A DNA stretch of 64,000 nucleotides from Mycobacterium sp. 852013-50091_SCH5140682 (GTDB lineage: Bacteria > Actinomycetota > Actinomycetes > Mycobacteriales > Mycobacteriaceae). Under the pieces are notes generated by a model. The model was not told the DNA's origin. It did not search any database and saw only the letters and a list, made by a program, of their open reading frames with translations. The stretch is from contig NZ_LZTB01000117.1 of NCBI RefSeq assembly GCF_001665685.1, positions 25,409-89,408 of the forward strand. The letters run 5' to 3'. Positions 17,918 through 26,409 of this stretch are shown here, one piece after another. Position 1 is the stretch's first letter, and the number at the start of each line of letters is the position of its first letter. Made by a program: the position numbers and the translations under genes.

Positions 17918-18215
17918 CGGACCAGGCTAACGCTGGTGCCGGCTCAGCCGCCCCACGTGTCGTAGCCGACCAGCCCGGCAACCCATTTGGTGCCGGGAGA
18001 GGGGTTCCGGCCGGGTTAGGCTCAAGGCGGCCGTTGCACGTGGAACACCGAAGGAGGCTGGAGGCGGTAGTGGCGCAGCCCAACACGCAGCGGTACGCAT
18101 GGCAAACGCGGGCCGATTACGATCGAGTCTCCGCACCAACATTGACGGGTATTCCGTGTGCAATGGTGGTGGAATTTGACGCAGAATCACGCGTAGTCGA
18201 CGGCGGGACTGATAA
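17918..18215. other. 298-bp region upstream of the DUF4190 gene
   Basis: This region divides the leftward dioxygenase gene from the rightward DUF4190 gene and must hold both promoters. A 49-codon frame (18070-18219) has good ribosome-like sequence (GAAGGAGG...GGAGG) and ends with ATGA on the next start. Its third codon positions are only about half G/C, unlike real genes here, so I treat it as untranslated leader. Confidence 0.4.
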
Positions 18216-18986
18216 ATGACATACGGCGGGTACGGGGGTGGCCCGACAGGTCCGTTCGGCAACGATCCGTTCGCCGGACAAGGTGGAGGCTTTCCTCCAG
18301 CAGGTCCACCGGGATTTCCGGGCGCACCGGGAGGTCCGCCAGGGTTTCCGCCGCAGGGCCCGCCTCCGGGCTATCCGCCGGGGCCGCCGGGATACGGGCC
18401 GCCGCCCGGCCCGCAGTCGGGTCAGACCAACGCGCTGGCAACCCTGTCGATCGTCTTCGGCGTCGTCTTTGCGCCCATCGGGGCGGTTTTGGGGCACCTG
18501 GCGCTGTCACAGATCAAGAAGACCGGTGAGAGGGGCCGTGAACGCGCCCTGATCGGGCTGACGGTTTCTTATCTGATGATCTTCGTGGCGATCATCGCGC
18601 TCGTCGTGTTCCTGGTGCTGAACAAGAACGATTCGTCGTCCTCGACCACGACCACCACGACGACGACGTCGAAGACCAGCACGTCGAAGACCACCACCAA
18701 GAAGTCGACGACGCGCACCACCGTGCCTGCGCCGCCGCCACCGCCGCAGCCTCAGCAGGTCCACGTCACCGATCTGCGGGCCGGGGACTGTATTCAGGTA
18801 GAGGAGCATGGGGCGTCTCCGAACAGCCCGGATGCCAAGGCGGTCACGATGGTGCGGTCGGCATGCCTGGCGATCCCGGGGGTCTATCGCGTCGACAAGG
18901 TGGCACCGACAAACGTGTGCACAGACCAGTTCATCGCAGATGCCGACGAGACGATCTTCGCCTGCATCTCGCCTTATCGCGGCTGA
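18216..18986 (+). CDS. DUF4190 membrane protein with extracytoplasmic septum-formation-like domain
   Basis: This 256-residue protein has a cytoplasmic Pro/Gly-rich N-terminus (about 1-65, with GPFGNDPFAGQGG). A DUF4190 two-TM hairpin follows (about 68-135; LATLSIVFGVVFAPIGAVLGHLAL, then LIGLTVSYLMIFVAIIALVVF), then a Thr/Ser-rich linker and a C-terminal domain beginning VTDLRAGDCIQV with three further Cys. That domain resembles the one in LppU/septum-formation proteins and would be outside the membrane. Two DUF4190 paralogues flank ESX-1 in this window. It may belong to the downstream system, but 207 bp separate it from the next gene. Confidence 0.75.
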   Translation: MTYGGYGGGPTGPFGNDPFAGQGGGFPPAGPPGFPGAPGGPPGFPPQGPPPGYPPGPPGYGPPPGPQSGQTNALATLSIVFGVVFAPIGAVLGHLALSQIKKTGERGRERALIGLTVSYLMIFVAIIALVVFLVLNKNDSSSSTTTTTTTTSKTSTSKTTTKKSTTRTTVPAPPPPPQPQQVHVTDLRAGDCIQVEEHGASPNSPDAKAVTMVRSACLAIPGVYRVDKVAPTNVCTDQFIADADETIFACISPYRG

Positions 18987-19072
18987 CATGGGTTCCGCGC
19001 GTATGCGAACGGACCGCTGTGACAACCCGGGCAGAAGTTAGCTGACGGGGGCCTGGGCCGAGATGTCTCCGA

Positions 19073-19078
19073 TAGAGT
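19073..19078 (+). promoter_or_regulatory. Possible -10 element for the 11-gene operon
   Basis: TAGAGT matches the mycobacterial TANNNT -10 pattern, about 115 bp before the first start codon at 19194. No convincing -35 hexamer is present at 17 bp. This is the best candidate I can see in the 207-bp gap. Confidence 0.3.
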
Positions 19079-19193
19079 CGTGCAATGCCGCCCGACCGGT
19101 GTTCACAGCAACCACAGCGGGCTGCTGCCGACGCATTCGCGCGGTCGCCAACGCCTGGATGACCGGATCGCAGACGGGAGGATTGGGGCGGTC

Positions 19194-19760
19194 ATGAGCA
19201 ATCCGAACCCGTTCGATTTCAGCGACTTCGGACCACCGAAGCGGCAGAGCCAGCCCGGCGCACCGGCCGGTGCGCCGCCGGCGCCGCAGTCCGGCGGTTT
19301 CGACCCGTGGGCGGGGCAACCTCCGGGGCAACCGCGTGCCCAGCACACGCAGCCTCAGGACGCGTTCGGTTCCGCGCCGGATCCGGGTAACTACGGAGCC
19401 GCCGACGCGTTCGGCCAGTCCGCCGCCGTGACGCCGGGAGCAACCCTGCAGACCGCAGGCCCGCCGCTGGTCTGGTTCGCGGTGGCGCTCGGGCTGGCGT
19501 TGCTCGGCGTCATCGTCGGCGTCCTCGGCGCGGTCCTCGGCCTCGGCTGGCCGACCGCGGTAGCCGGGTGGTTGTTGGCCGGGCCCGTCGCGATCGGGGC
19601 GCTGGCGTTCTACACCCGGGTGGACACCCGCAGAAGGACCGAATTCGTCTATTCGGCGCCCGGCTGGACGACGACGTTGTACTGGGTGGTCTTGGCGGTG
19701 TGCCTCATCGGCATCGCCGTCGGCGCCTGGCAGATCGCCCTGTGGGCAGGCAGGTTATAG
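19194..19760 (+). CDS. Small multi-TM membrane protein, first gene of the vWA/tubulin/GTPase operon
   Basis: This 188-residue protein has a cytoplasmic Pro/Gly/Gln-rich N-terminus (about 1-90, with NPFDFSDFG and GGFDPWAGQ) and about three TM segments (PLVWFAVALGLALLGVIVGV, TAVAGWLLAGPVAIGALAF and TTLYWVVLAVCLIGIAV). ATG 19194 follows GGGAGG with suitable spacing. The vWA gene starts 3 bp after its stop, so it heads the operon. I recognise no family. The DPF/NPF-type motifs in its tail recur in other proteins of the operon. Confidence 0.75.
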   Translation: MSNPNPFDFSDFGPPKRQSQPGAPAGAPPAPQSGGFDPWAGQPPGQPRAQHTQPQDAFGSAPDPGNYGAADAFGQSAAVTPGATLQTAGPPLVWFAVALGLALLGVIVGVLGAVLGLGWPTAVAGWLLAGPVAIGALAFYTRVDTRRRTEFVYSAPGWTTTLYWVVLAVCLIGIAVGAWQIALWAGRL

Positions 19761-19763
19761 GGG

Positions 19764-22700
19764 ATGGCTCGGGGGATCATCAGGTTCGTGGCCGCGGACG
19801 CGAGGAGCATAAGAATCGCCGTCGTGGCCGTACTGGCCGCGGCGGTCGTGTTGATGGGCTGGGCGCCGGTGGCGTCGGCGGAAACGCCGTCGGGCGGTGC
19901 GAAGCGATTCGGCGCGTGCCTGGCCGCCCAGAAGACCGGCGACCTGCTGCTGCTGTTCGACGAGTCGGGCAGCCTGCAGCAGACAGACCCCGACGGCGCC
20001 CGCGTGGACGCGGCCCGCTACCTGTTGCAAACCCTTGGCCGCTACGCCGACCGAGTCGACGCAAAGCTTGACGTGGCCGCGGCCGGGTTCTCCGACACCT
20101 ATAAGCCGGAACACGATTGGAGTGAGCTCACCGCCGCGACCGCCGACGCGACGGCCCAGCAGCTGAACGAGATCAAGTCGAAGAACAACGGTCTTGACAC
20201 CGATTACTGGCAGGCGCTCGACGGAGCGCGGCAGGCGTTGGCCGCGCGCGGGCAGGGCCCGGATGGCGGGCAGCGCTGCCAGGCCATCGCGTGGTTCTCC
20301 GACGGCCAGATCGACTTCACGCCCCGCCAGGTGACCAAGCCGTACGCCGAGGGCGTGGACCTGAGCACACAGGCCGGCGTGGACCAGGCCAAACAGAAGT
20401 CGATCGACTCCATCTGCCGTGCGGGTGGGTTGGCCGACCAGATCCGTTCGGCTGAGATCGTGACACTGGCCGTCGGTCTGGGCGCCAAGGAAACCCCCGC
20501 CGACTTCGACGTCATGAGCGCGATCGCGACCGGCAAGGGCCTCAACGGGATGAAGTGCGGCAACATCACCGATCCCGTGCCCGGCGACTTCTATCCGGTG
20601 TCCAACATCGACGACATGCTGTTCGCCTTCGATTCGCTGACCCCGGATCCCGGCATCAACACCCAGGGCCCGGTCTGCCAGCTGCAGGTGTGCCCGGAGG
20701 CGCGGCACAACTTCGTGCTGGACAAGTCGATCAAGTCGGTGAACATCCTCGGCTCGGGCGATGTGACGGGCGTCGTCCCGTACCTCGTGTCGCCATCGGG
20801 CCAGACCGTCGAGCTGCCCAAGAAGGACGGCAAGGTCAACGTCGAGGTCGGTGGCACGCCGGTCAGCTACGAATGGCAGTCCGAAACGGCGCAGTCCATC
20901 GCGATCAACAACGCGGGCAGCGGCGAATGGGCGGGCCAGTGGGCCATCGTCTACGTCGACACCACCGGCGAGCATGCCGACGCGGTGTCGAAGGTCAACA
21001 TTCACATCAGCACCGACATCTTCCCGGCGCTGCTCAACGCCGACAAGGTCCAGTGGCGCAGCGGCGCGACCGTCGACAACCTGACTTTCGGGCTGGTCGA
21101 CGCCAAGGGCAAGCCGGTGCCGACCGACAGCCTGGCCGGCACCGCGGAGATGACGGTCCAGCTCGTGCCCGACGGCAAGGAACCCATCTCGCTGCTGGAC
21201 GCTGCGGCCAAGGAGGACATCGGCAAGCCGGTCAAGGCCGACCTGTCGAAGATCAACCCGGGCCGCGCGACGCTCAAGATGTCGCTGGTCGTCACGACGG
21301 CGCCGGCCGTCGACCCGGCGGGCGTGCAGATCGCTCCCGGCACCAAACTCTCACCGCAGGACAAGACCGAGACCGTGCAGATCTTGCCGAAGCTGGGGCT
21401 GCCCACGCCGGGTGAGCGGATCGATTTCGGCACCGTGCAGGCGGCCAAGGGCGTGACGGCACAACTGGCCATCACCGGCCCGGGCTGTGCGTGGATCGCC
21501 GACGGCGAAGCCATCAAGACCACGGCCAGCCCAGACGACATCGGCACCGCGACGGTCACCTCGCCGTCGAACTCGTCGGGCAATTGCCTCAAGGTCGAGG
21601 AAGGCCAGACCGGGCAGTTGCAGGTCACCCTGCGCACCGAGCACGACGGGCACGGCGGCCTCAACGGCACGGTGCCCGTACACGTCGCGGCGCTCGACCA
21701 CCCCGATGACGGGCAGACCGTCGACGTGCCGTTCGTGGCATCGCTGATCAAGCCGCTGAACACCACCAATTTCGTGCTGGTGCTCATCGCGGCGCTGCTG
21801 CTGGGCCCGGGCATCCCGCTGGGCCTGCTGTATCTGTCCAAGTGGTGGGTGACCAAGATTCCCAACACCCCGCTGCTGGCCGAGCGCATCCCCGTCGAGG
21901 TCAACCAGGACATGACCCTGCGCAACGGGGAACCGTTCGCCATGGCGGAGACCGACCTGGTGCAGCCGGTGACCGGGCTGACCGACGGCGTCCGGAGGCT
22001 GTCGGTGCTGGGTGTCACGCTCAACGCCGTGATGGGCCGCAGCCCGTTTGGCGCGGGCCGCGTCGTGGTCGACGCAGGCAACCTGCTGAGCGTCAGTTCC
22101 GAACTGCCGGGCACCGACGGCACCGGGCTGCATGCGGTCCTGCCGTTGGCCGTGCACAACACCTGGGTGGTCTTGCATGATCCGCGCGGACCCTCATCGC
22201 AGGCCGAGGTGCTGCTGCTGGTCAGCGGTAACACCGACACCGCGGCCAGGGAGAAGATCTTCGAAGAGGTGGCCCGCCGGCTGCCCGAGCTGCTCAACGG
22301 TCTGCGCCTGCGCGCGGTGCAGGCCGGGCAGGCCTCGCCGTATGACGATCAGGGCCAGGGCGGCTCACCGTTCGGCGAGGGTGCCGGGGGAGGCGCTCCG
22401 ACGGGTTATGACCCGTTCGGTGGTGGTGGCGGTCCGGCGCCGATGGCCCCGGTCGGCTCCCACGCTCAGTCTCCGCAAGGTGCGGATCCGTTCGGCTCGT
22501 CGAACCCGTCCGATCCGTTCGGTGGCAGCGCCGCGAGGCCCGCCCCGTCGGCCCCGCGTCCCGACCCGCATGAGGTGACTCAGCACGCCCCGGTGGACTA
22601 CCGGCCGGGTGCCAACCCGCCTCCGCCGGACCCGTATGAGGTGACCCAGCAGGCGCCCATCACCTATCAGCCGGGCGGGTATCCGCCGCAGCAGCCGCAG

Positions 22701-22856
22701 CAGCCGCAGCAACCGCAGCAGCCGCAACAGCCGCCTCAACAGCAGCCGCCGCAGCAACAGCAGCCGCCGCCCGATGACCGGCGGGGCGGCCCGCCCCCGG
22801 CGCCGCCTCAGCGGTATGACTCTGATCCGTTCGACCCCTTTGGTGGAGGAGCCTGA
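19764..22856 (+). CDS. Secreted/membrane-anchored vWA-domain protein with DPFG-motif cytoplasmic tail
   Basis: This 1030-residue protein has a signal-anchor type N-terminus with cleavage likely after A39 (VASA-ETPS). A von Willebrand A domain follows (about 58-290) with an intact MIDAS D66-ES68-GS70, then beta-rich domains (about 300-660), a TM helix (about 670-695), a cytoplasmic globular part and a Pro/Gln tail from about 850. The tail holds several DPFG motifs and two copies of DPxEVTQxAPxxYxPG. vWA domains bind ligands through Mg2+. Topology places the vWA domain outside and the tail inside. Its TGA overlaps the next ATG (TGATG). Confidence 0.85.
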   Translation: MARGIIRFVAADARSIRIAVVAVLAAAVVLMGWAPVASAETPSGGAKRFGACLAAQKTGDLLLLFDESGSLQQTDPDGARVDAARYLLQTLGRYADRVDAKLDVAAAGFSDTYKPEHDWSELTAATADATAQQLNEIKSKNNGLDTDYWQALDGARQALAARGQGPDGGQRCQAIAWFSDGQIDFTPRQVTKPYAEGVDLSTQAGVDQAKQKSIDSICRAGGLADQIRSAEIVTLAVGLGAKETPADFDVMSAIATGKGLNGMKCGNITDPVPGDFYPVSNIDDMLFAFDSLTPDPGINTQGPVCQLQVCPEARHNFVLDKSIKSVNILGSGDVTGVVPYLVSPSGQTVELPKKDGKVNVEVGGTPVSYEWQSETAQSIAINNAGSGEWAGQWAIVYVDTTGEHADAVSKVNIHISTDIFPALLNADKVQWRSGATVDNLTFGLVDAKGKPVPTDSLAGTAEMTVQLVPDGKEPISLLDAAAKEDIGKPVKADLSKINPGRATLKMSLVVTTAPAVDPAGVQIAPGTKLSPQDKTETVQILPKLGLPTPGERIDFGTVQAAKGVTAQLAITGPGCAWIADGEAIKTTASPDDIGTATVTSPSNSSGNCLKVEEGQTGQLQVTLRTEHDGHGGLNGTVPVHVAALDHPDDGQTVDVPFVASLIKPLNTTNFVLVLIAALLLGPGIPLGLLYLSKWWVTKIPNTPLLAERIPVEVNQDMTLRNGEPFAMAETDLVQPVTGLTDGVRRLSVLGVTLNAVMGRSPFGAGRVVVDAGNLLSVSSELPGTDGTGLHAVLPLAVHNTWVVLHDPRGPSSQAEVLLLVSGNTDTAAREKIFEEVARRLPELLNGLRLRAVQAGQASPYDDQGQGGSPFGEGAGGGAPTGYDPFGGGGGPAPMAPVGSHAQSPQGADPFGSSNPSDPFGGSAARPAPSAPRPDPHEVTQHAPVDYRPGANPPPPDPYEVTQQAPITYQPGGYPPQQPQQPQQPQQPQQPPQQQPPQQQQPPPDDRRGGPPPAPPQRYDSDPFDPFGGGA
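22684..22772 (+). repeat. CAG/CCG-type repeat encoding PQQ units
   Basis: A run of CCG-CAG-CAG and CCG-CAA-CAG triplets encodes repeated PQQP in the C-terminal tail of the vWA protein. Such tracts can change length by slippage. It is an in-frame low-complexity tail and not a CRISPR. Confidence 0.8.
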
Positions 22857-25800
22857 TGCGTCGATTCCTGGTAGTCGGATGCGGTGGTTCGGGTGGCGCC
22901 ACGTTGGCGTTCATGATGGACCAGCTGCGTTCCGAACTGCATGCCGCCGGCATCGAAAAGCTGTTGGCCGGTTGGCAATTCGTGCACATCGACGTCCCGA
23001 GCGCGGCGGAGTCCGGGCCTGAGGGGCTGGCGAACGTGCCGACCCAGGGTGGCAGCTACATCGGCTGCGGTCCGCAGGGCAGCAGCTACGCGATCCTCGA
23101 CGGGGCGCTCTCGCAGCGGCTCGCCGCGGGCGGTGCGCTCGACACCATCGCCACCTGGGCGCCGCGCAACCCGCAGGAGGTCACCAACCCGATCTCGGCG
23201 GGCGCCGGGCAGTACCGCGCGATCGGCCGGATGATCACGCTGAGCAAGGCCAGCGAGATCCACGCGCGGCTGCAGTCGGCCTGGGACACGCTGTTCCGGG
23301 TCGAGACCATCTCGGAGATGGCCAACGCGAGCGTGCCGGGCATGGGCCGGTTCGACCCGAACGAGCCGCCGCTGGTGCTGGTGGTGTCGTCGATGGCCGG
23401 CGGCGCTGGCGCGTCGATGGCCCTGGACGTGTGCCGGCTGCTGACCCTGGTCACCGGGCTCGATCCCAAGCTCATGGGTGTGTTCATGGTGACGCCCGAC
23501 ATCTTCGATTCGCTGCCCGAGAGCGCCCGCACCGGCGTGCGTGCCAATGCCCTGGCCATGCTCGGCGAGATCGTCGCCAGCCAAGCCGGCGCCGCCCGCG
23601 AGCACGACGTGCGGATCATGCGGGCCCTGGGCCAGCATCACGGCGACGGCGAACCCATCCCGTTCGCGCGCGTGTTCCCGGTCGGCCGCTACATCGGTGC
23701 GGACCGCACGCTGTTCGGTGACGGTTCGCAGAACGCCGTCTACCGCGGTCTGGCGCGTGGCCTGGCCGGGTTGATGATGAGCGGCAAGGCCAGCGATCAG
23801 TTCGTCTCCTACGACCTCGGTAACACCGCATCGCCGGTCGGCGACCGGGACGTCCTGGGCTGGGGCATCTCGTCGTGGGATGTATTGCCTTGGGGCACTT
23901 ATGGTTTCTCCAGCCTGAGCATGGGCCGCGACCGGTACGCCGAGTACGCCGCGCAGCGGTTGGCTCGCAGTGCGGCCGACAAGCTGCTGTTCGGGCACAT
24001 CCAGCACGGCAACCCCGCGTCGAGCAACGAGCAGTTGGACACGCTGCTCAGCAGTCAGTGGCAGACGCACTGCGGTGAACTGCGCATCCCGGATCAGACA
24101 GGCGACGAGCAGACGCGCGTCGGCATCCTGGGCAACTGGATCGCCACCGGAGCGTTCGCGCCCGAGGCCGTGGCGGGCGCGGTCAACAATCTGATCGAAC
24201 GGCAATTGCGGGGCTTCCTGCCCAATCCGCAGGGCATGTCCGCCGAGCAGTGGGTGCCGATCTTCCGCCAGGCGGTGCTCAACCGGCGCGCCGATCTGGC
24301 CCGCACCTGCGCCGAGATCGGTTATGCGATGGCCTACAGCTGGCACCGCGAATTCGCCGAGCACCTCGAGCAGGTGGTCGGCGCGGCCGCGGCGACCCTC
24401 GGTCTGCCGTACGCCCGCGAACTCGTCGACCGGTTGCGCAGGCACATCGACGACGTGCTGGCGCCGGGCGTCGCGCAACTGGGCGCGATGGGCCCGCCCG
24501 ACATCGTCGCGGTTCCTCCGCAGGTCGACGCCGCGCTGCGCTCGCTGCGCGGCGTGATGACCAACGCCGACCAGGTGCTGGCGATGGCGCTCGACGGCTT
24601 CCGGTCCTCGGTGCGCCGCCAGCTCTACGCCGACGCGGCCGCCCGGATCGCCGATGTGATGCGGGTGATGGGCGCTGAACTGCTTGCCCCGCTGCGGGAT
24701 TCGCTCGGTGAAGCGATGATCCTGCTGGAGAAGGCGCGCGCCGAACCGCCGTCGGACATCGGCCTGGCCCGGCTGTCCACCGACCAGTACGTGGCCTGGC
24801 CCGCCGACTCCGACGAGTTGGTGCCCGCCCGCTTCGCCGAGGCCAACAACGAGGTGCTGCTGATCAGTTCGTCGGCCTTCAAGCAGCGCTATGAGACCGA
24901 TCTGCCCAAGGCTGTGGCGGGCGCGCACGCGATGATCCCGCTGCGCACCGCCGTCGACGACGCCAGCACCCGGGTGATCCTGGGCCAGTGGCAGACCACC
25001 GGCGGCGTCTCCGCACCCGGCGGGCTCACCGAGGTCACCTCGACATGGGTGACCCGGGCGCTGGGCACCGACCCAGAGACCGGGCGGCCGCGCGTTCCGG
25101 CCATGGCGCAGTTCGACATTCACACCCGGCCTGCCGAACTGCTGGCTCGCGCGCGGCTCTACGTGGGCCGGCCGGGCGAGGCGTTCGAGGAGTTCTGCCG
25201 GGTGTCGCTGCGCGACTACGTGCAGGGTGTCGGCGCAGCGGAATCCGAGATCAGCACGCGTCGCCGCGACATCGCGACCAAGTTCAACGAGGCCCTCTCC
25301 CTGGCCCGCCCGCTGGCCAGCGTCAACGATCAGGCGCTGCAACGGGTGCACCCCGGCCAACAGGTCGAGTACCGGTACAAGTTCTCCGAGGTGCCGTTCG
25401 CCGGGCAGCCGGTGGCCGACGCACTGGCCGAAGTACTGCGCGCCAACCCGCGTATCGACCAGGCCACCAAGGACAACTACGGCCGTTCGTTGTCCGACGA
25501 GGACAGCGTCACCCGCATCGACATCTTCGGGTCGTACCCGAACTACTCGCCGTTGGCGTTCGACTCGGTGCTCAAGCCTGCCGCGCAGCAGTGGGCCCAG
25601 ACCGCTGGCCCGGGCCGCGGCCAGTTCTGGCGGTACCGGCGCTCGCGGCCGCTGTCGGCGTCGCTGCCGATGACCGACGACGAGCGGCGCACCATGACCG
25701 CGGGCTGGTTCCTCGGTCAGATCCTGGGCCGCATCCAGATCCCCGCCTCGCCGTACAACGACCCGGTCCGCATCTACGACGGCGCCGACAACCAGTGGCT

Positions 25801-26407
25801 CGCCTTCCCCAACCCGCTGCTCACCCCGCCGTCGGCGTTCACTGCGTCCTACGACTGGTTGCCCGCGGTGCTGGAGGGCATCCTGCTGGCCATCGCGACG
25901 TCGCACGAGCCGCCGGTGATGCGGTCACTGCGGCCCTACGGCGCGCTGCGTGAGCTGTACGACTCGCACAGCCAAGACCCGGCCAGCGGCATCGTCGAGC
26001 TGTCCGCGGCAGGGCTGCTGCGCGAGTTCCTGCGGTCGGGGTCGTCCGGGCAGGGCGTCACGTCCCGGGTCGGCCCGATTGCGGCGGCCCAGACTCCCGA
26101 GGAGCGCCGTGCCGCTGCGGAGACCTGGCTGAGCAGTGTCCGCGACGTCGCCGCGCAGTACCTGCCGGCAGACACGCCGGGAGCCACCCCGGAAGGTGCG
26201 TTCACGACAATCACGACCCGGTCGAAGGCGTCCAAGACGCCGATCTTCCGTGACGTCGCCCCGGACGTGTACTGGGCCACCGATGCGCTGATCAAGCTGG
26301 TCAACCGGGAGGCCGACGCGCTCGCGCGCGGCGAGCAGGCCGGTGCCGCAGCATTTTTGGACGACGCGGGCAGTTCGGTGGTCATCCCCGACGGCGGGAC
26401 GTTCTGA
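22856..26407 (+). CDS. Tubulin-like (Tubulin_2 family) GTPase-fold protein
   Basis: This 1183-residue protein opens with a nucleotide-binding loop (FLVVGCGGSGGATLAFMMDQ) and has a tubulin/FtsZ-like signature S-M-A-G182-G-A-G-A-S187 after a hydrophobic strand (PLVLVVSS), plus ISAGAGQYRAIGRMI in between. This matches the large bacterial tubulin-like proteins that travel with vWA and GTPase genes, rather than FtsZ. About 700 further residues are mostly helical and may be a partner-binding or filament-decorating region. It overlaps the vWA gene by 1 bp. GTP binding and polymerisation are inferred from fold similarity. Confidence 0.78.
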   Translation: MRRFLVVGCGGSGGATLAFMMDQLRSELHAAGIEKLLAGWQFVHIDVPSAAESGPEGLANVPTQGGSYIGCGPQGSSYAILDGALSQRLAAGGALDTIATWAPRNPQEVTNPISAGAGQYRAIGRMITLSKASEIHARLQSAWDTLFRVETISEMANASVPGMGRFDPNEPPLVLVVSSMAGGAGASMALDVCRLLTLVTGLDPKLMGVFMVTPDIFDSLPESARTGVRANALAMLGEIVASQAGAAREHDVRIMRALGQHHGDGEPIPFARVFPVGRYIGADRTLFGDGSQNAVYRGLARGLAGLMMSGKASDQFVSYDLGNTASPVGDRDVLGWGISSWDVLPWGTYGFSSLSMGRDRYAEYAAQRLARSAADKLLFGHIQHGNPASSNEQLDTLLSSQWQTHCGELRIPDQTGDEQTRVGILGNWIATGAFAPEAVAGAVNNLIERQLRGFLPNPQGMSAEQWVPIFRQAVLNRRADLARTCAEIGYAMAYSWHREFAEHLEQVVGAAAATLGLPYARELVDRLRRHIDDVLAPGVAQLGAMGPPDIVAVPPQVDAALRSLRGVMTNADQVLAMALDGFRSSVRRQLYADAAARIADVMRVMGAELLAPLRDSLGEAMILLEKARAEPPSDIGLARLSTDQYVAWPADSDELVPARFAEANNEVLLISSSAFKQRYETDLPKAVAGAHAMIPLRTAVDDASTRVILGQWQTTGGVSAPGGLTEVTSTWVTRALGTDPETGRPRVPAMAQFDIHTRPAELLARARLYVGRPGEAFEEFCRVSLRDYVQGVGAAESEISTRRRDIATKFNEALSLARPLASVNDQALQRVHPGQQVEYRYKFSEVPFAGQPVADALAEVLRANPRIDQATKDNYGRSLSDEDSVTRIDIFGSYPNYSPLAFDSVLKPAAQQWAQTAGPGRGQFWRYRRSRPLSASLPMTDDERRTMTAGWFLGQILGRIQIPASPYNDPVRIYDGADNQWLAFPNPLLTPPSAFTASYDWLPAVLEGILLAIATSHEPPVMRSLRPYGALRELYDSHSQDPASGIVELSAAGLLREFLRSGSSGQGVTSRVGPIAAAQTPEERRAAAETWLSSVRDVAAQYLPADTPGATPEGAFTTITTRSKASKTPIFRDVAPDVYWATDALIKLVNREADALARGEQAGAAAFLDDAGSSVVIPDGGTF

Positions 26408-26409
26408 CG

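Noticed and set aside
18070..18219. A 49-codon frame with a good ribosome-like sequence, coupled by ATGA to the DUF4190 gene
   Set aside because: Only about half of its third codon positions are G/C, against a large excess in real genes here, and the peptide resembles nothing. It is more likely untranslated leader.
22684..22772. Regular short repeats that could suggest a CRISPR or regulatory array
   Set aside because: The repeat is a triplet/hexamer tract in frame within the Pro/Gln tail of the vWA protein, without spacers.
22808..25906. A 1032-codon open frame on the minus strand, opposite the tubulin-like gene
   Set aside because: GC-rich coding DNA often leaves the antisense frame open. 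The translation is low-complexity (Arg/Gly/Gln/His-rich) with no family resemblance, while the plus strand encodes a clear conserved protein.
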